Origin: JBHIAG01 sp046758465
Lineage (GTDB): Bacteria > Acidobacteriota > Terriglobia > Acidiferrales > 2-02-FULL-67-57
Assembly: GCA_046758465.1 (NCBI GenBank)
Contig: JBHIAG010000027.1
Span: 1 to 22,058, forward strand
DNA length: 22,058 nucleotides
Reading direction: 5' to 3'
Shown here: in pieces, positions 13,837 to 21,036 of the stretch
Numbering within the stretch: position 1 is the first letter of the stretch
Layout of the letters: every line of letters begins with the position of its first letter
Program-made: the position numbers and the translations under genes
Notes under the pieces: model-generated
What the model saw: only the letters and a program-made list of their open reading frames with translations
Databases searched by the model: none
What the model was told of the DNA's origin: nothing

Positions 13837-16449
13837 ATGAGCCAGCCTACTGTGACGCCGCTGATGCAGCAGTATCAGTCAATCAAGAAGCAGTACCCGT
13901 ACGCGCTGGTGTTCTTCCGGCTGGGCGACTTTTATGAACTCTTCTATGACGACGCCGTCACCGCTGCGCGTGAATTGCAAATCACGCTCACTGCGCGTCA
14001 CCGCGAGCGGGGCACACCGGTGCCCATGTGCGGCGTGCCGTACCACGCAGCCGAAGGTTACATTGCCAAGCTTATCCGCAAGGGCTACAAGGTTGCCATT
14101 TGCGACCAGGTAGAAGATCCCAAGCTGGCCAAAAAGCTGGTCAAGCGCGAAGTCGTACGCGTGATCACGCCGGGCACCGCCGTGGACGCCGCGGTGCTGG
14201 AAGCGAAGGAGAACAATTACCTGGTGGCTTGCCTGGCAGCGCCCCGGAATGAAGCGGTGGGTCTGGCCTATGCCGACCTTTCCACCGGTGAATTCCGCGC
14301 CACCGAAATCACCAGCCCCAACGCCATTGAACGCCTGGCGGAGGAGTTGCAGTGTCTCGGGCCGCGCGAGGTCATCCGCCCCCAGGCAGCAGACTTCACG
14401 GGGCGCGCGCGGCACGACGGCTGGCAGGTTAGTTTCGTGGAAACGCCACTCGACGACTGGGTCTTTGCCACAGACTACGGTGCGCGGCTGCTGCGGGAAC
14501 AGTTTGGCGTGATGACCCTGGAAGGATTGGGGCTGGAAGACAAGCCGCTGGCAACGGGCGCGGCTGGTGCCATCGTACATTACTTGCGCGAAACCCAGCG
14601 GAGCACACTCGCACACCTTGACCGCATTGCCTACTACCAGCAGCACGATGCGCTCGTGCTCGACACCGTTTCGGTCCACAACCTGGAATTGGTTGAGCCT
14701 TTGTTCGGCAACGACCGCGCGAGCACTCTGCTGGTGACCCTCGATGACACCCGAACCGCCCTGGGGGCGCGGCTGCTGAAGAACATGATGCTGCGGCCCT
14801 CCGTTGACCGCGGGGAAATTGAGGCGCGGCTGGATGCGGTCGAAGAACTCGCGCGCGAGACTCTTGCCCGGGATGAAATCCGCCAGGCGATGGAGCATGT
14901 CTATGATTTGGAGCGCCTGCTCAGCAAATGCACACTGGAGACCGCGCACCCGCGTGACCTCCTGGTCTTCCGCAACGCCTTGCTCCCGCTGCCAACGCTG
15001 CGGCGCCTACTCAGCAAGGTCAATGCCGTGCGTCTGCGGCAGCTCCACGAGCAACTGGACGAGCTGGCCGACCTGCGCGACCTGATCGAGCGGGCTATGA
15101 GCGAGAATGCACCTGCCAGTGCTACTGAACCCGGAATCATCAAAGCGGGCTTCGACCCGGAACTCGATTCCCTGCGTGCCCTGGGCAGCGAAGGACGCAA
15201 CTACATCGCCGCGCTGGAGTCGCGTGCGCGCGCGCGTACGGGGATCGGCTCGCTCAAAGTGCGCTTCAACAACGTCTTTGGCTACTACATCGAAATCTCC
15301 AAGCCAAACCTCAGCCGTGTGCCACCTGACTACGAACGCAAGCAGACGCTGGTCAGTGCGGAGCGTTTCACCACTACCGAGCTCAAGGAGTACGAACGGA
15401 AGATATTGGAAGCGGAAGAAAAGATTTCCGCGTTGGAACGGGGGTTGTTCGCGGAGGTGCGTCGTTCGGTGGCGGCGGAGGCGGCGCGCATCCGGCAAAC
15501 CGCGGCTGCGGTTGCTCAGCTTGACGTCCTGGCCAATTTCGCGCACCTGGCCCGCCAGCGCGACTACGTTCGCCCCACGTTTACAGACTCGGGCGAAGCC
15601 GTCATCGTGGGGGGCCGGCATCCCGTGATCGAGAGGCTGGGCGCGGAGTGTGGGGAACGCTTCGTGCCAAATGACCTTTACCTGAACGGCTCGAGCAACC
15701 TGATTCTCCTCGTTACCGGACCTAACATGGGAGGCAAGTCCACCTACCTGCGCCAGGCAGCTCTCATTGCGCTGATGGCCCAGGTGGGTTCGTGCGTGCC
15801 CGCCGAACGCGCGGTGTTGCCGATCTTCGACCGCATCTACACGCGCATCGGTGCCTCTGACACCCTGGCACGCGGGCGCTCGACATTTCTCGTCGAGATG
15901 ACAGAAGCGGCCACAATTTTGAACACTGCCACGCCGCAGAGTCTCGTGCTGCTGGACGAGGTTGGCCGCGGCACAGCCACCTTTGATGGCCTGGCCATTG
16001 CCTGGGCTGTGGTCGAGCACCTGCACGCGCACACGCGGGCCAAGACCCTGTTTGCCACGCACTACCACGAATTGACCGAGCTGGCTGACTTGCTGCTGGG
16101 GGTGCACAACGTACACGTTTCGGTGAAGGAGTCGGGCTCAGACATTGTCTTTTTGCGGCGAGTAGAGCCGGGCAGCGCCGACAAAAGCTACGGCATCGAA
16201 GTGGCCAAGCTCGCGGGCTTGCCGGCGACGGTGATCGAGCGCGCCCGCGAGGTGCTCAAGCGGCACGAGAGCACCGAGCGTGTGCTCAGCGGGCAACTGG
16301 CGGCGCAATCGAGTAGGGCTGAGCAATTAGCCATTTTTACGCCACTCGACCAAGACATTGTCGAGGCCTTGCGCACGGCCGAACTCGACAGCTTACGCCC
16401 GCTCGACGCCCTGAACCTGCTGGCTGAACTCAAGAAAAAGCTCGAGTGA
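13837..16449 (+). CDS. mutS: DNA mismatch repair protein MutS
   Basis: An 870-residue MutS, the protein that finds mismatches and starts repair. The mismatch-reading motif F-x-E is F32-Y33-E34 in LGDFYELF. The connector and lever regions follow, with the clamp around 440-550 (FNNVFGYYIEISKPN, 477-491). The ATPase has Walker A GPNMGGKST (628-636), the following STFLVEM (682-688), and Walker B with DEVGRGT (707-713) and the THYHEL motif (741-746). The C-terminal tail ends in LDALNLLAELKKKL, the normal tetramerisation end. Length matches E. coli MutS (853). The ATG at 13837 gives the expected N terminus; the frame is open 43 codons further upstream but that part crosses the promoter. No mutL is in the window. 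anmK follows after 3 bases. Confidence 0.97.
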   Translation: MSQPTVTPLMQQYQSIKKQYPYALVFFRLGDFYELFYDDAVTAARELQITLTARHRERGTPVPMCGVPYHAAEGYIAKLIRKGYKVAICDQVEDPKLAKKLVKREVVRVITPGTAVDAAVLEAKENNYLVACLAAPRNEAVGLAYADLSTGEFRATEITSPNAIERLAEELQCLGPREVIRPQAADFTGRARHDGWQVSFVETPLDDWVFATDYGARLLREQFGVMTLEGLGLEDKPLATGAAGAIVHYLRETQRSTLAHLDRIAYYQQHDALVLDTVSVHNLELVEPLFGNDRASTLLVTLDDTRTALGARLLKNMMLRPSVDRGEIEARLDAVEELARETLARDEIRQAMEHVYDLERLLSKCTLETAHPRDLLVFRNALLPLPTLRRLLSKVNAVRLRQLHEQLDELADLRDLIERAMSENAPASATEPGIIKAGFDPELDSLRALGSEGRNYIAALESRARARTGIGSLKVRFNNVFGYYIEISKPNLSRVPPDYERKQTLVSAERFTTTELKEYERKILEAEEKISALERGLFAEVRRSVAAEAARIRQTAAAVAQLDVLANFAHLARQRDYVRPTFTDSGEAVIVGGRHPVIERLGAECGERFVPNDLYLNGSSNLILLVTGPNMGGKSTYLRQAALIALMAQVGSCVPAERAVLPIFDRIYTRIGASDTLARGRSTFLVEMTEAATILNTATPQSLVLLDEVGRGTATFDGLAIAWAVVEHLHAHTRAKTLFATHYHELTELADLLLGVHNVHVSVKESGSDIVFLRRVEPGSADKSYGIEVAKLAGLPATVIERAREVLKRHESTERVLSGQLAAQSSRAEQLAIFTPLDQDIVEALRTAELDSLRPLDALNLLAELKKKLE

Positions 16450-16452
16450 AGC

Positions 16453-17616
16453 GTGCGCGTCATCGGGTTACTGTCGGGGACTTCGGCCGATGGGATTGAC
16501 GTCGCACTGGTCCGCATCCGCGGCCAAGGTCGGCGACTGTGCGCGCAACTGAAGAACTTTTGCACCCTTCCCTTCCCCGCCCGGGTGCAGCGGGAAATTC
16601 TGCGCGTGGCGAATGCGAACCAGCAACTCACCGTGAGCGTGGCCGAGCTGAGCCAGCTGAACTTCCTGCTGGGCGAATTTTTTGCGCACGCGGTGGTGCG
16701 GGCCTGCCGGAAGTTTCGCGTGCGGCTGAACTCGGTTGATTTGATCGGCTCGCACGGCCAGACGGTGTTTCACCAACCGGTCCCGAGTGGACTCTGCGGC
16801 TTCCGCATCACTTCGACGCTGCAACTGGGCGAGCCATCGGTGATTGCCGAACGGACAGGCATCCCGGTGGTGGCCGACTTCCGTCCGCGCGATATGACGG
16901 CGGGCGGCCAGGGAGCGCCGCTCGTGCCCTACGTAGACTATCTCCTCTACCGCCACCCCCGCCGGGGACGCGTGGCACTGAACCTGGGTGGCATTGCCAA
17001 CGTCACTGTCATCCCAGCGGGTGCAACACCCCATGAGGTCTACGCGTTTGATACCGGCCCCGGCAATATGGTGATTAATGCGGCAGTGTCCCGGCTGAGC
17101 CGCGGCCGCGAGCAGTTTGACCGCACTGGCGCCCGGGCGGCGCGCGGCCGGGCGGACGCGAAGTTGCTGGCGCGCTTGCTGCGGCATCCCTACTTTCGGC
17201 GGCCGCCACCCAAAAGTACTGGCCGGGAACAGTTCGGCGAAACCTACCTGGAGGCACTGCTGAAGGCCGCGCGTAGCGCACAGCCCGCCGACGTTGTCCG
17301 GACGGCTACGGAACTCACCGTTCAGAGCATCACCGCTGCCTTCGCGCGCTTCATCTTGCCCCGCGTCAGGATTGAGGAGGTCATCGTCTCCGGCGGAGGC
17401 TCGCGGAACCGCTTTTTGCTGAAGCGCCTGCGGGAAAGCCTGCCCGGGCTGCGGTTGGTGTTGGCCGACCAGTTCGGCGTGCCCCATAAGGCGAAGGAAG
17501 CTTTCGCCTTCGCTGTGCTTGCCTATCAGAGTTGGCACCGACAGCCGGCGACGCTGCCCGCTGCCACGGGGGCGCGGCGTGCGGTGGTGCTGGGGAAGAT
17601 TGTTCCGGGACGGTGA
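16453..17616 (+). CDS. anmK: anhydro-N-acetylmuramic acid kinase
   Basis: A 387-residue kinase of the sugar kinase/Hsp70/actin superfamily. AnmK opens and phosphorylates 1,6-anhydro-MurNAc released during peptidoglycan turnover, giving MurNAc-6-phosphate for recycling. Recognised motifs are GLLSGTSADGIDVAL (5-19), SHGQTVFH (100-107), RPRDMTAGGQGAPLVP (144-159) with the likely catalytic Asp147, NLGGIANVT (177-185), DTGPGNMVIN (200-209) and SGGGSRN (313-319). Translation starts at a GTG 3 bases after the mutS stop, so co-transcription with mutS is likely. There is a Pro/Arg-rich stretch near 247-258 (YFRRPPPKSTGR), which is normal for the family (YF..ppPKStGrE). No other peptidoglycan recycling gene is nearby. 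Confidence 0.94.
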   Translation: MRVIGLLSGTSADGIDVALVRIRGQGRRLCAQLKNFCTLPFPARVQREILRVANANQQLTVSVAELSQLNFLLGEFFAHAVVRACRKFRVRLNSVDLIGSHGQTVFHQPVPSGLCGFRITSTLQLGEPSVIAERTGIPVVADFRPRDMTAGGQGAPLVPYVDYLLYRHPRRGRVALNLGGIANVTVIPAGATPHEVYAFDTGPGNMVINAAVSRLSRGREQFDRTGARAARGRADAKLLARLLRHPYFRRPPPKSTGREQFGETYLEALLKAARSAQPADVVRTATELTVQSITAAFARFILPRVRIEEVIVSGGGSRNRFLLKRLRESLPGLRLVLADQFGVPHKAKEAFAFAVLAYQSWHRQPATLPAATGARRAVVLGKIVPGR

Positions 17617-17638
17617 GGCTAGTGGCGTTCCAACTGTT

Positions 17639-17662
17639 GGAGGCTATTTGCCGGGAGCCTCC
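17639..17662. repeat. stem-loop after anmK
   Basis: GGAGGCT (17639-17645) pairs perfectly with AGCCTCC (17656-17662) across a 10-base loop. It lies 22 bases after the anmK stop inside the MITE-like segment. A C-rich run, not a T-tract, follows, so intrinsic termination is doubtful; it may still stabilise the mRNA end. Confidence 0.4.
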
Positions 17663-17744
17663 TGTGCCCCCCTCAGTGTTACTGATCGCTGCAAAAGTAA
17701 AGTCCGAGGTTGCCCAATGCCAAACGGGCGATTCATGACTTAAG

Positions 17745-17775
17745 AAGCAGATTCCTCGCTTCGCTCGGAATGACA
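17745..17775. repeat. dispersed-repeat-like segment (SFRAKRGI type)
   Basis: The segment contains ATTCCTCGCTTCGCTCGGAA followed by TGACA. On the minus strand it translates to the familiar spurious string SFRAKRGI. Similar intergenic repeats are known from many genomes where they create false ORFs. The outer ATTCC/GGAAT bases are complementary, giving an imperfect hairpin. It lies within the MITE-like segment. Whether other copies exist in this genome cannot be seen here. Confidence 0.45.
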
Positions 17776-17828
17776 ACTTGGGACATTGCTTATGCAGCCA
17801 TCAATAGGCTTACTAAGTTGGAACGGCA

Positions 17829-18464
17829 CTAGCGGGCCAGGGCTGCGCGGATTTGCTCTTCGCGGATTACACCCTCGCGCAGGATGCGCCACTCTTCATG
17901 GCGCAGCTCGGCCACGGTGGAGGGCAGTTTGGCCCGGGTGTCACCCGCATTGAGGATGAGCGGTAGCTGCTCACCCAACTGTTTTTGCACTTGCTCCCCC
18001 GAAGAGCAGGGGGCAAAGCCAGAAATGTTGGCACTGGTGCCGGTAACCGGCGCGCCGACAGCGACGATGACCGCACGCGAAATCTTCGAACCCGGCAGGC
18101 GCAGGGCGATGCGGCCGGTGTTGCCGGTGACTTTGAGTGGAATGCCGGCAGCGGCATCCACCACCAGGGTAAGAGCCCCGGGCCAAAATTTCTCTGTCAG
18201 GCGGTAGAAGGTTTCCGGCAGGTAGGCCGCAAGTTCCTGCGCCTGGTCGATGGAATTCACAAGGACGGGGAGCGCGCGTTGTTCCGGCCGGCCCTTGAGG
18301 GTGTAGATGCGGTCGACCGCAGCCAGATTGAACGGATCTGCTGCCAGCCCGTAGAAGGTGTCGGTGGGGATGGCCACGACTTCACCGCGGTGAATGAGAC
18401 GCGCAGCGTATTCAATGGGGCGCGCTTCCGGATTTTCCAGAGACACTCTGAAAATTTCGGCCAC
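17829..18464 (-). CDS. L-threonylcarbamoyladenylate synthase, TsaC/Sua5 family
   Basis: A 211-residue YrdC-domain protein. It makes threonylcarbamoyl-AMP from threonine, bicarbonate and ATP, the first step of tRNA t6A37 synthesis. Motifs are the N-terminal RGEVVAIPTDTFYGLAAD with the nucleotide-binding core, IYTLKGRPEQRALPVLV (KGRP is the family signature), FWPGALTLVV, and GAPVTGTSANISG, the conserved 'SAN.SG' loop. The length fits a TsaC/YwlC form without the full Sua5 C-terminal domain. I chose the GTG at 18464, with AGG about 7 bases upstream; the frame stays open to 18713, but that part overlaps the divergent gene and has no family likeness. The stop codon lies in a CTAG that borders the MITE-like element. 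The gene serves the same pathway as tsaB, 4 kb away. Confidence 0.92.
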   Translation of the reverse strand: MAEIFRVSLENPEARPIEYAARLIHRGEVVAIPTDTFYGLAADPFNLAAVDRIYTLKGRPEQRALPVLVNSIDQAQELAAYLPETFYRLTEKFWPGALTLVVDAAAGIPLKVTGNTGRIALRLPGSKISRAVIVAVGAPVTGTSANISGFAPCSSGEQVQKQLGEQLPLILNAGDTRAKLPSTVAELRHEEWRILREGVIREEQIRAALAR

Positions 18465-18510
18465 GAAGGACCTGCGACAGTCAGTCTGACTCGGTGGACT
18501 CCTTGGGCGC

Positions 18511-18539
18511 AAGGTAACACAAGCGCGAGGGGGAGTCAA
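18511..18539 (-). promoter_or_regulatory. possible promoter for the tsaC-type gene
   Basis: On the minus strand TTGACT (18539-18534) and TACCTT (18516-18511) are 17 bases apart, with an expected start near 18504 and a leader of about 40 bases before the GTG at 18464. Pattern only. Confidence 0.35.
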
Positions 18540-18548
18540 GCGAACGGC

Positions 18549-18578
18549 TTGGCAGGGCGTGCGCGTGTCTGCTAGGCT
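18549..18578 (+). promoter_or_regulatory. possible promoter for the TrmH-family gene
   Basis: TTGGCA (18549-18554) and TAGGCT (18573-18578) are 18 bases apart. The same -10 hexamer TAGGCT appears in the proposed phoH promoter. The start would fall near 18585, at the edge of the ribosome binding site GGAAGGAG (18584-18591), so the leader would be very short. Pattern only. Confidence 0.28.
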
Positions 18579-18599
18579 CGGGCGGAAGGAGTCAAGCGG

Positions 18600-19403
18600 T
18601 TGCGGCTGCGTGAGATTTCCAGTTCCCAGAACCCCTGGATCAAGCGGCTGCGGGCGGGCCTGCGGCGGGGCAAGCTGACCGAGGCGGGCGAGTGCGCGGT
18701 CGAGGGGTTCCATCTAGTGGACGAGGCGCTTGCCAGCGGGCTCGAGGTGAGTGCGATTGTGTGGACGCCGACAGGCGAGCGCTACTGGCAGCAACTGGCT
18801 CCCCGGCTCAACGGGCGCGAACGCTGCTTGCGCACCAGCGAGCGCGTGTTCCGGTCTCTGGCGCAGACCGAAACCAGCCAGGGTATCGCCGCGCTGGTGC
18901 GTCTGCCGCGCTGGGAGGAGGCCAGAGCTCTTGCGCGGCCCAACGCGGTCGCCGCCGCCCTGGTGGGTTTGCAAGACCCGGGGAACCTCGGCACGATCCT
19001 GCGCACGCTGGAAGCCTTTGGCGGCGCCGCGTGTCTGGTGGGTCCGGGCACGGTGAGTGCGTTCAATGCCAAGGCGATGCGTGCCTCCGCGGGTTCAGTG
19101 TTTCGTCTGCCAATCTTCACGCATGCAACCGAAACGGCACTACTGGCCGCGTGCCGCAAACATGGATTGCGAACGATCGCGTTGGACATCAACGCCAAGC
19201 GAGGACTTGACGAACTCGACCTACGCGGCAGCTTTGCCTTCTTTGTGGGGCGCGAAGGCAGTGGCCTGGGGCGGGAAATCCTAGCAGCCGTTGATGAGGT
19301 GGCGCGGATACCCATCGCCCGCTCCGTGGATTCCTTGAACGCGGCGGTGGCTGCGGCGCTGGCGCTTTACGAAGCGGCTCGCCAGCGAGGATTTTCATTC
19401 TAA
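18600..19403 (+). CDS. TrmH/SpoU-family RNA 2'-O-methyltransferase
   Basis: A 267-residue SPOUT-class enzyme that uses SAM to methylate a ribose 2'-OH in rRNA or tRNA. The N-terminal domain (about 1-105) resembles the substrate-binding domain of RlmB/TsnR proteins. The knotted catalytic domain has motif 1 QDPGNLGTILRT (125-136, with Asn129 and the catalytic-type Arg135), motif 2 FVGREGSGL (215-223) and motif 3 IPIARSVDSLNAAVAAALAL (237-256). All three motifs are complete. Translation starts at a TTG; the choice rests on the strong GGAAGGAG 8 bases upstream and on the lack of any other in-frame start near it. The exact target (23S G2251 as in RlmB, or another site) cannot be told, so no symbol is given. 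Divergent from the tsaC-type gene. Confidence 0.9.
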   Translation: MRLREISSSQNPWIKRLRAGLRRGKLTEAGECAVEGFHLVDEALASGLEVSAIVWTPTGERYWQQLAPRLNGRERCLRTSERVFRSLAQTETSQGIAALVRLPRWEEARALARPNAVAAALVGLQDPGNLGTILRTLEAFGGAACLVGPGTVSAFNAKAMRASAGSVFRLPIFTHATETALLAACRKHGLRTIALDINAKRGLDELDLRGSFAFFVGREGSGLGREILAAVDEVARIPIARSVDSLNAAVAAALALYEAARQRGFSF

Positions 19404-19439
19404 CGAGTTATTTCAGGTTTCGAGAAGGTGCAGATGCAG

Positions 19440-19680
19440 GAGGTAAAAAGCCGCCGCGGAAGGGGGTCCCGCAAACAACGCGGAAAGTCCGCCCAGAACC
19501 TTTGGGGCTCCGACACGCTGCTGGCGTGTCCCGGTGGCGGGTGCCACCGGGCTCGGCGGAGATGGGTGTGGGCAGGTTGCGGTGGTGTGTGTCCCCCTGC
19601 CCTACCCGGACTTGAGATCGCAATCTGTGAGCTCGACTCGAGGGGCTGGGACGGGGTATCCACCCTACTCATTTATGGAA
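19440..19680 (+). ncRNA. candidate structured RNA before rarA, possibly 6S RNA
   Basis: The 295 bases between the methyltransferase stop and rarA hold no convincing protein gene but many complementary segments. Local hairpins: GACACGC/GCGTGTC (19512-19530), CCGGTGGC/GCCACCGG (19531-19550), GGGCAGG/CCTGCCC (stem about 19570-19603), GCGGA/TCCGC (19480-19492). Long-range pairings: AGGGGG (19461-19466) with CCaCCCT (19660-19666), and CCGCCCAG (19489-19496) with CTGGGaCGG (19646-19654); between them sits an asymmetric internal loop. A long closing stem with a bubble recalls 6S RNA, and 6S RNA genes neighbour rarA in some bacteria, B. subtilis among them as I recall. Against it: the span is longer than the usual 180-200 bases and the apical part looks branched. 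Ends are approximate. GGAAAGTCC at 19482-19490 recalls RNase P RNA, but the rest does not fit. Confidence 0.4.
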
Positions 19681-19698
19681 CAAACCGAGAAGGCCTGA

Positions 19699-21036
19699 AT
19701 GGGACTTTTTGAACTCGCCAAGACGCGTGGCCGGCGCAAGCAGGCTTCACCGCTCGCCGACCGGATGCGCCCGCAGACGCTGGACGAGTTCCTGGGCCAG
19801 GAGCACCTGGTGGGCCCGGGTATGCCCTTGCGGGTGATGCTCGAGAACGACGAGCTCACTTCGGTAATCTTTTGGGGCCCGCCGGGTTCCGGCAAAACGA
19901 CGCTGGCCCGGATCATCGCGCGGATGACCGAGAGCGAATTCATCCCCTTCAGCGCCGTGCTGTCCGGCATCAAGGAAATCAAGCAGGTGATGCTGGCAGC
20001 CGAGCGCGCGCGCGGGGCCGGTCGGCGAACAATCATTTTTATTGACGAAATCCATCGCTTCAACAAGGCGCAGCAAGATGCCTTTCTGCCACACGTCGAG
20101 AAGGGGAACATCGTGCTGGTAGGTGCGACCGCGGAGAACCCATCGTTTGAAATCATCGCGCCGCTGTTGTCACGGGCGAAAGTGTATCCGCTGCATGCGC
20201 TGACGACCGAGCAGGTGGTCACGTTACTGCGGCGGGCGCTGGGGGAGCGCGCGCGGGGCTTGGCGGCAATGAACGCCGAGGCCGGCGAAGAACTCCTGCA
20301 CGAGATTGCGAGCTATGCCAGCGGCGATGCGCGTGTGGCGTACAATACCCTGGAAGCGGGGGTATTGGGCGTCAAACCGCGCCAGGGCAAGCGCGTGCTG
20401 ACGCAGCACGTGGTCGAGCAGGTGCTGCAGCGGCGCGTCCTGCTCTACGACAAAGCGGGCGAGGAGCACTACAACCTAATCTCAGCGCTGCATAAGTCGG
20501 TGCGCAACAGTGACCCGGACGCAGCCCTTTACTGGCTCGGCCGGATGCTCGAAGCCGGCGAAGACCCGCTCTACCTCGCGCGCCGCCTGCTGCGCATGGC
20601 TTCGGAAGACATTGGCCTGGCCGACCCGCAAGCCCTGAGCGTGGGCGTCAACGCCATGCAGGCGGTGCATTTTATGGGGATGCCGGAGGGGAAGCTGGCG
20701 TTGGCGGAAGCCGCTGTCTATCTGGCGCTGGCACCCAAATCGAATGCGCTCTACGCGGGCTACGCCAAGGTGCGCGAGGATGTGGAGCGCACGGTGGCCG
20801 AGCCGGTGCCGCTGCACCTGCGCAACCCGGTGACGCCGCTGATGCGCGAGGTTGGCTACGGCAAGGGCTACCAGTACGCTCACACCTACCCGGAGAAAAC
20901 CACCGCCATGTCCTGCCTGCCCGAAGGCCTGCGCAATCGCCGCTACTACCTGGCCTCCGAGGCGGGCTACGAGCGCAGGCTGAAAGAGCGGCTGGCCGAA
21001 TTGTTCAGGCTGCGAGGCAAGCGAGGCAAGAAATGA
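19699..21036 (+). CDS. rarA: replication-associated recombination protein A (RarA/MgsA)
   Basis: A 445-residue AAA+ ATPase that acts at stalled replication forks with SSB and is related to clamp-loader ATPases. The N-terminal SPLADRMRPQTLDEFLGQEHLVG (17-39) is the family opening. Walker A is GPPGSGKT (60-67) and Walker B is IIFIDEIHRFNKAQQDAFLP (111-130); sensor 1 is in VGATAENPSFE. The C-terminal tetramerisation part contains SALHKSVRNSDPDAALYWLGRML and ends with the typical YxYxHxYP-like stretch YQYAHTYPE and FLPEGL-like SCLPEGLRNRRYY. Length matches the family (about 440-450). AGAAGG stands 5 bases or so before the ATG. The following gene starts inside the stop codon (ATGA). Confidence 0.96.
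   Translation: MGLFELAKTRGRRKQASPLADRMRPQTLDEFLGQEHLVGPGMPLRVMLENDELTSVIFWGPPGSGKTTLARIIARMTESEFIPFSAVLSGIKEIKQVMLAAERARGAGRRTIIFIDEIHRFNKAQQDAFLPHVEKGNIVLVGATAENPSFEIIAPLLSRAKVYPLHALTTEQVVTLLRRALGERARGLAAMNAEAGEELLHEIASYASGDARVAYNTLEAGVLGVKPRQGKRVLTQHVVEQVLQRRVLLYDKAGEEHYNLISALHKSVRNSDPDAALYWLGRMLEAGEDPLYLARRLLRMASEDIGLADPQALSVGVNAMQAVHFMGMPEGKLALAEAAVYLALAPKSNALYAGYAKVREDVERTVAEPVPLHLRNPVTPLMREVGYGKGYQYAHTYPEKTTAMSCLPEGLRNRRYYLASEAGYERRLKERLAELFRLRGKRGKK

Larger units (their letters stand above)
17619..17832. mobile_element. MITE-like element with terminal inverted repeats and flanking CTAG
   Basis: The region between the convergent genes anmK and tsaC (17617-17828) is bounded by inverted repeats. 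The arm TGGCGTTCCAACT (17623-17635) matches the reverse complement of AGTTGGAACGGCA (17816-17828) at 12 of 13 positions, and CTAG stands directly outside each arm (17619-17622 and 17829-17832). CTAG on both sides reads as a 4-base target duplication, as made by part of the IS5 family. The inner 206 bases code for nothing recognisable, so a non-autonomous element (MITE) is inferred. The right-hand CTAG supplies the tsaC stop codon. Removing the element would leave 2 bases between the two stops, in line with the tight spacing elsewhere. Because CTAG is a palindrome, it can also be read as part of an 18-base inverted repeat (17 of 18 matches). Confidence 0.5.

Noticed and set aside
13879..14949. 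356-codon minus-strand reading frame opposite mutS
   Set aside because: Shadow of the GC-rich mutS gene; no domain motifs. The same holds for the long minus-strand frames at 15007-16116 and 16468-17538.
18465..18713. N-terminal extension of the tsaC-type gene to 18713
   Set aside because: It would overlap the divergent methyltransferase gene and both proposed promoters, and its residues do not resemble the family.
19482..19490. GGAAAGTCC, the conserved RNase P RNA signature
   Set aside because: The other universal RNase P parts (ACAGAA region, P4 partner, specificity domain) are absent and the gap is too short for a bacterial RNase P RNA.
19428..19712. 94-codon reading frame in the gap before rarA
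   Set aside because: GTG start, odd composition rich in Arg, Gly, Trp and Cys, no family likeness, and it overlaps the rarA start; the hairpins in the same stretch explain the conservation better.
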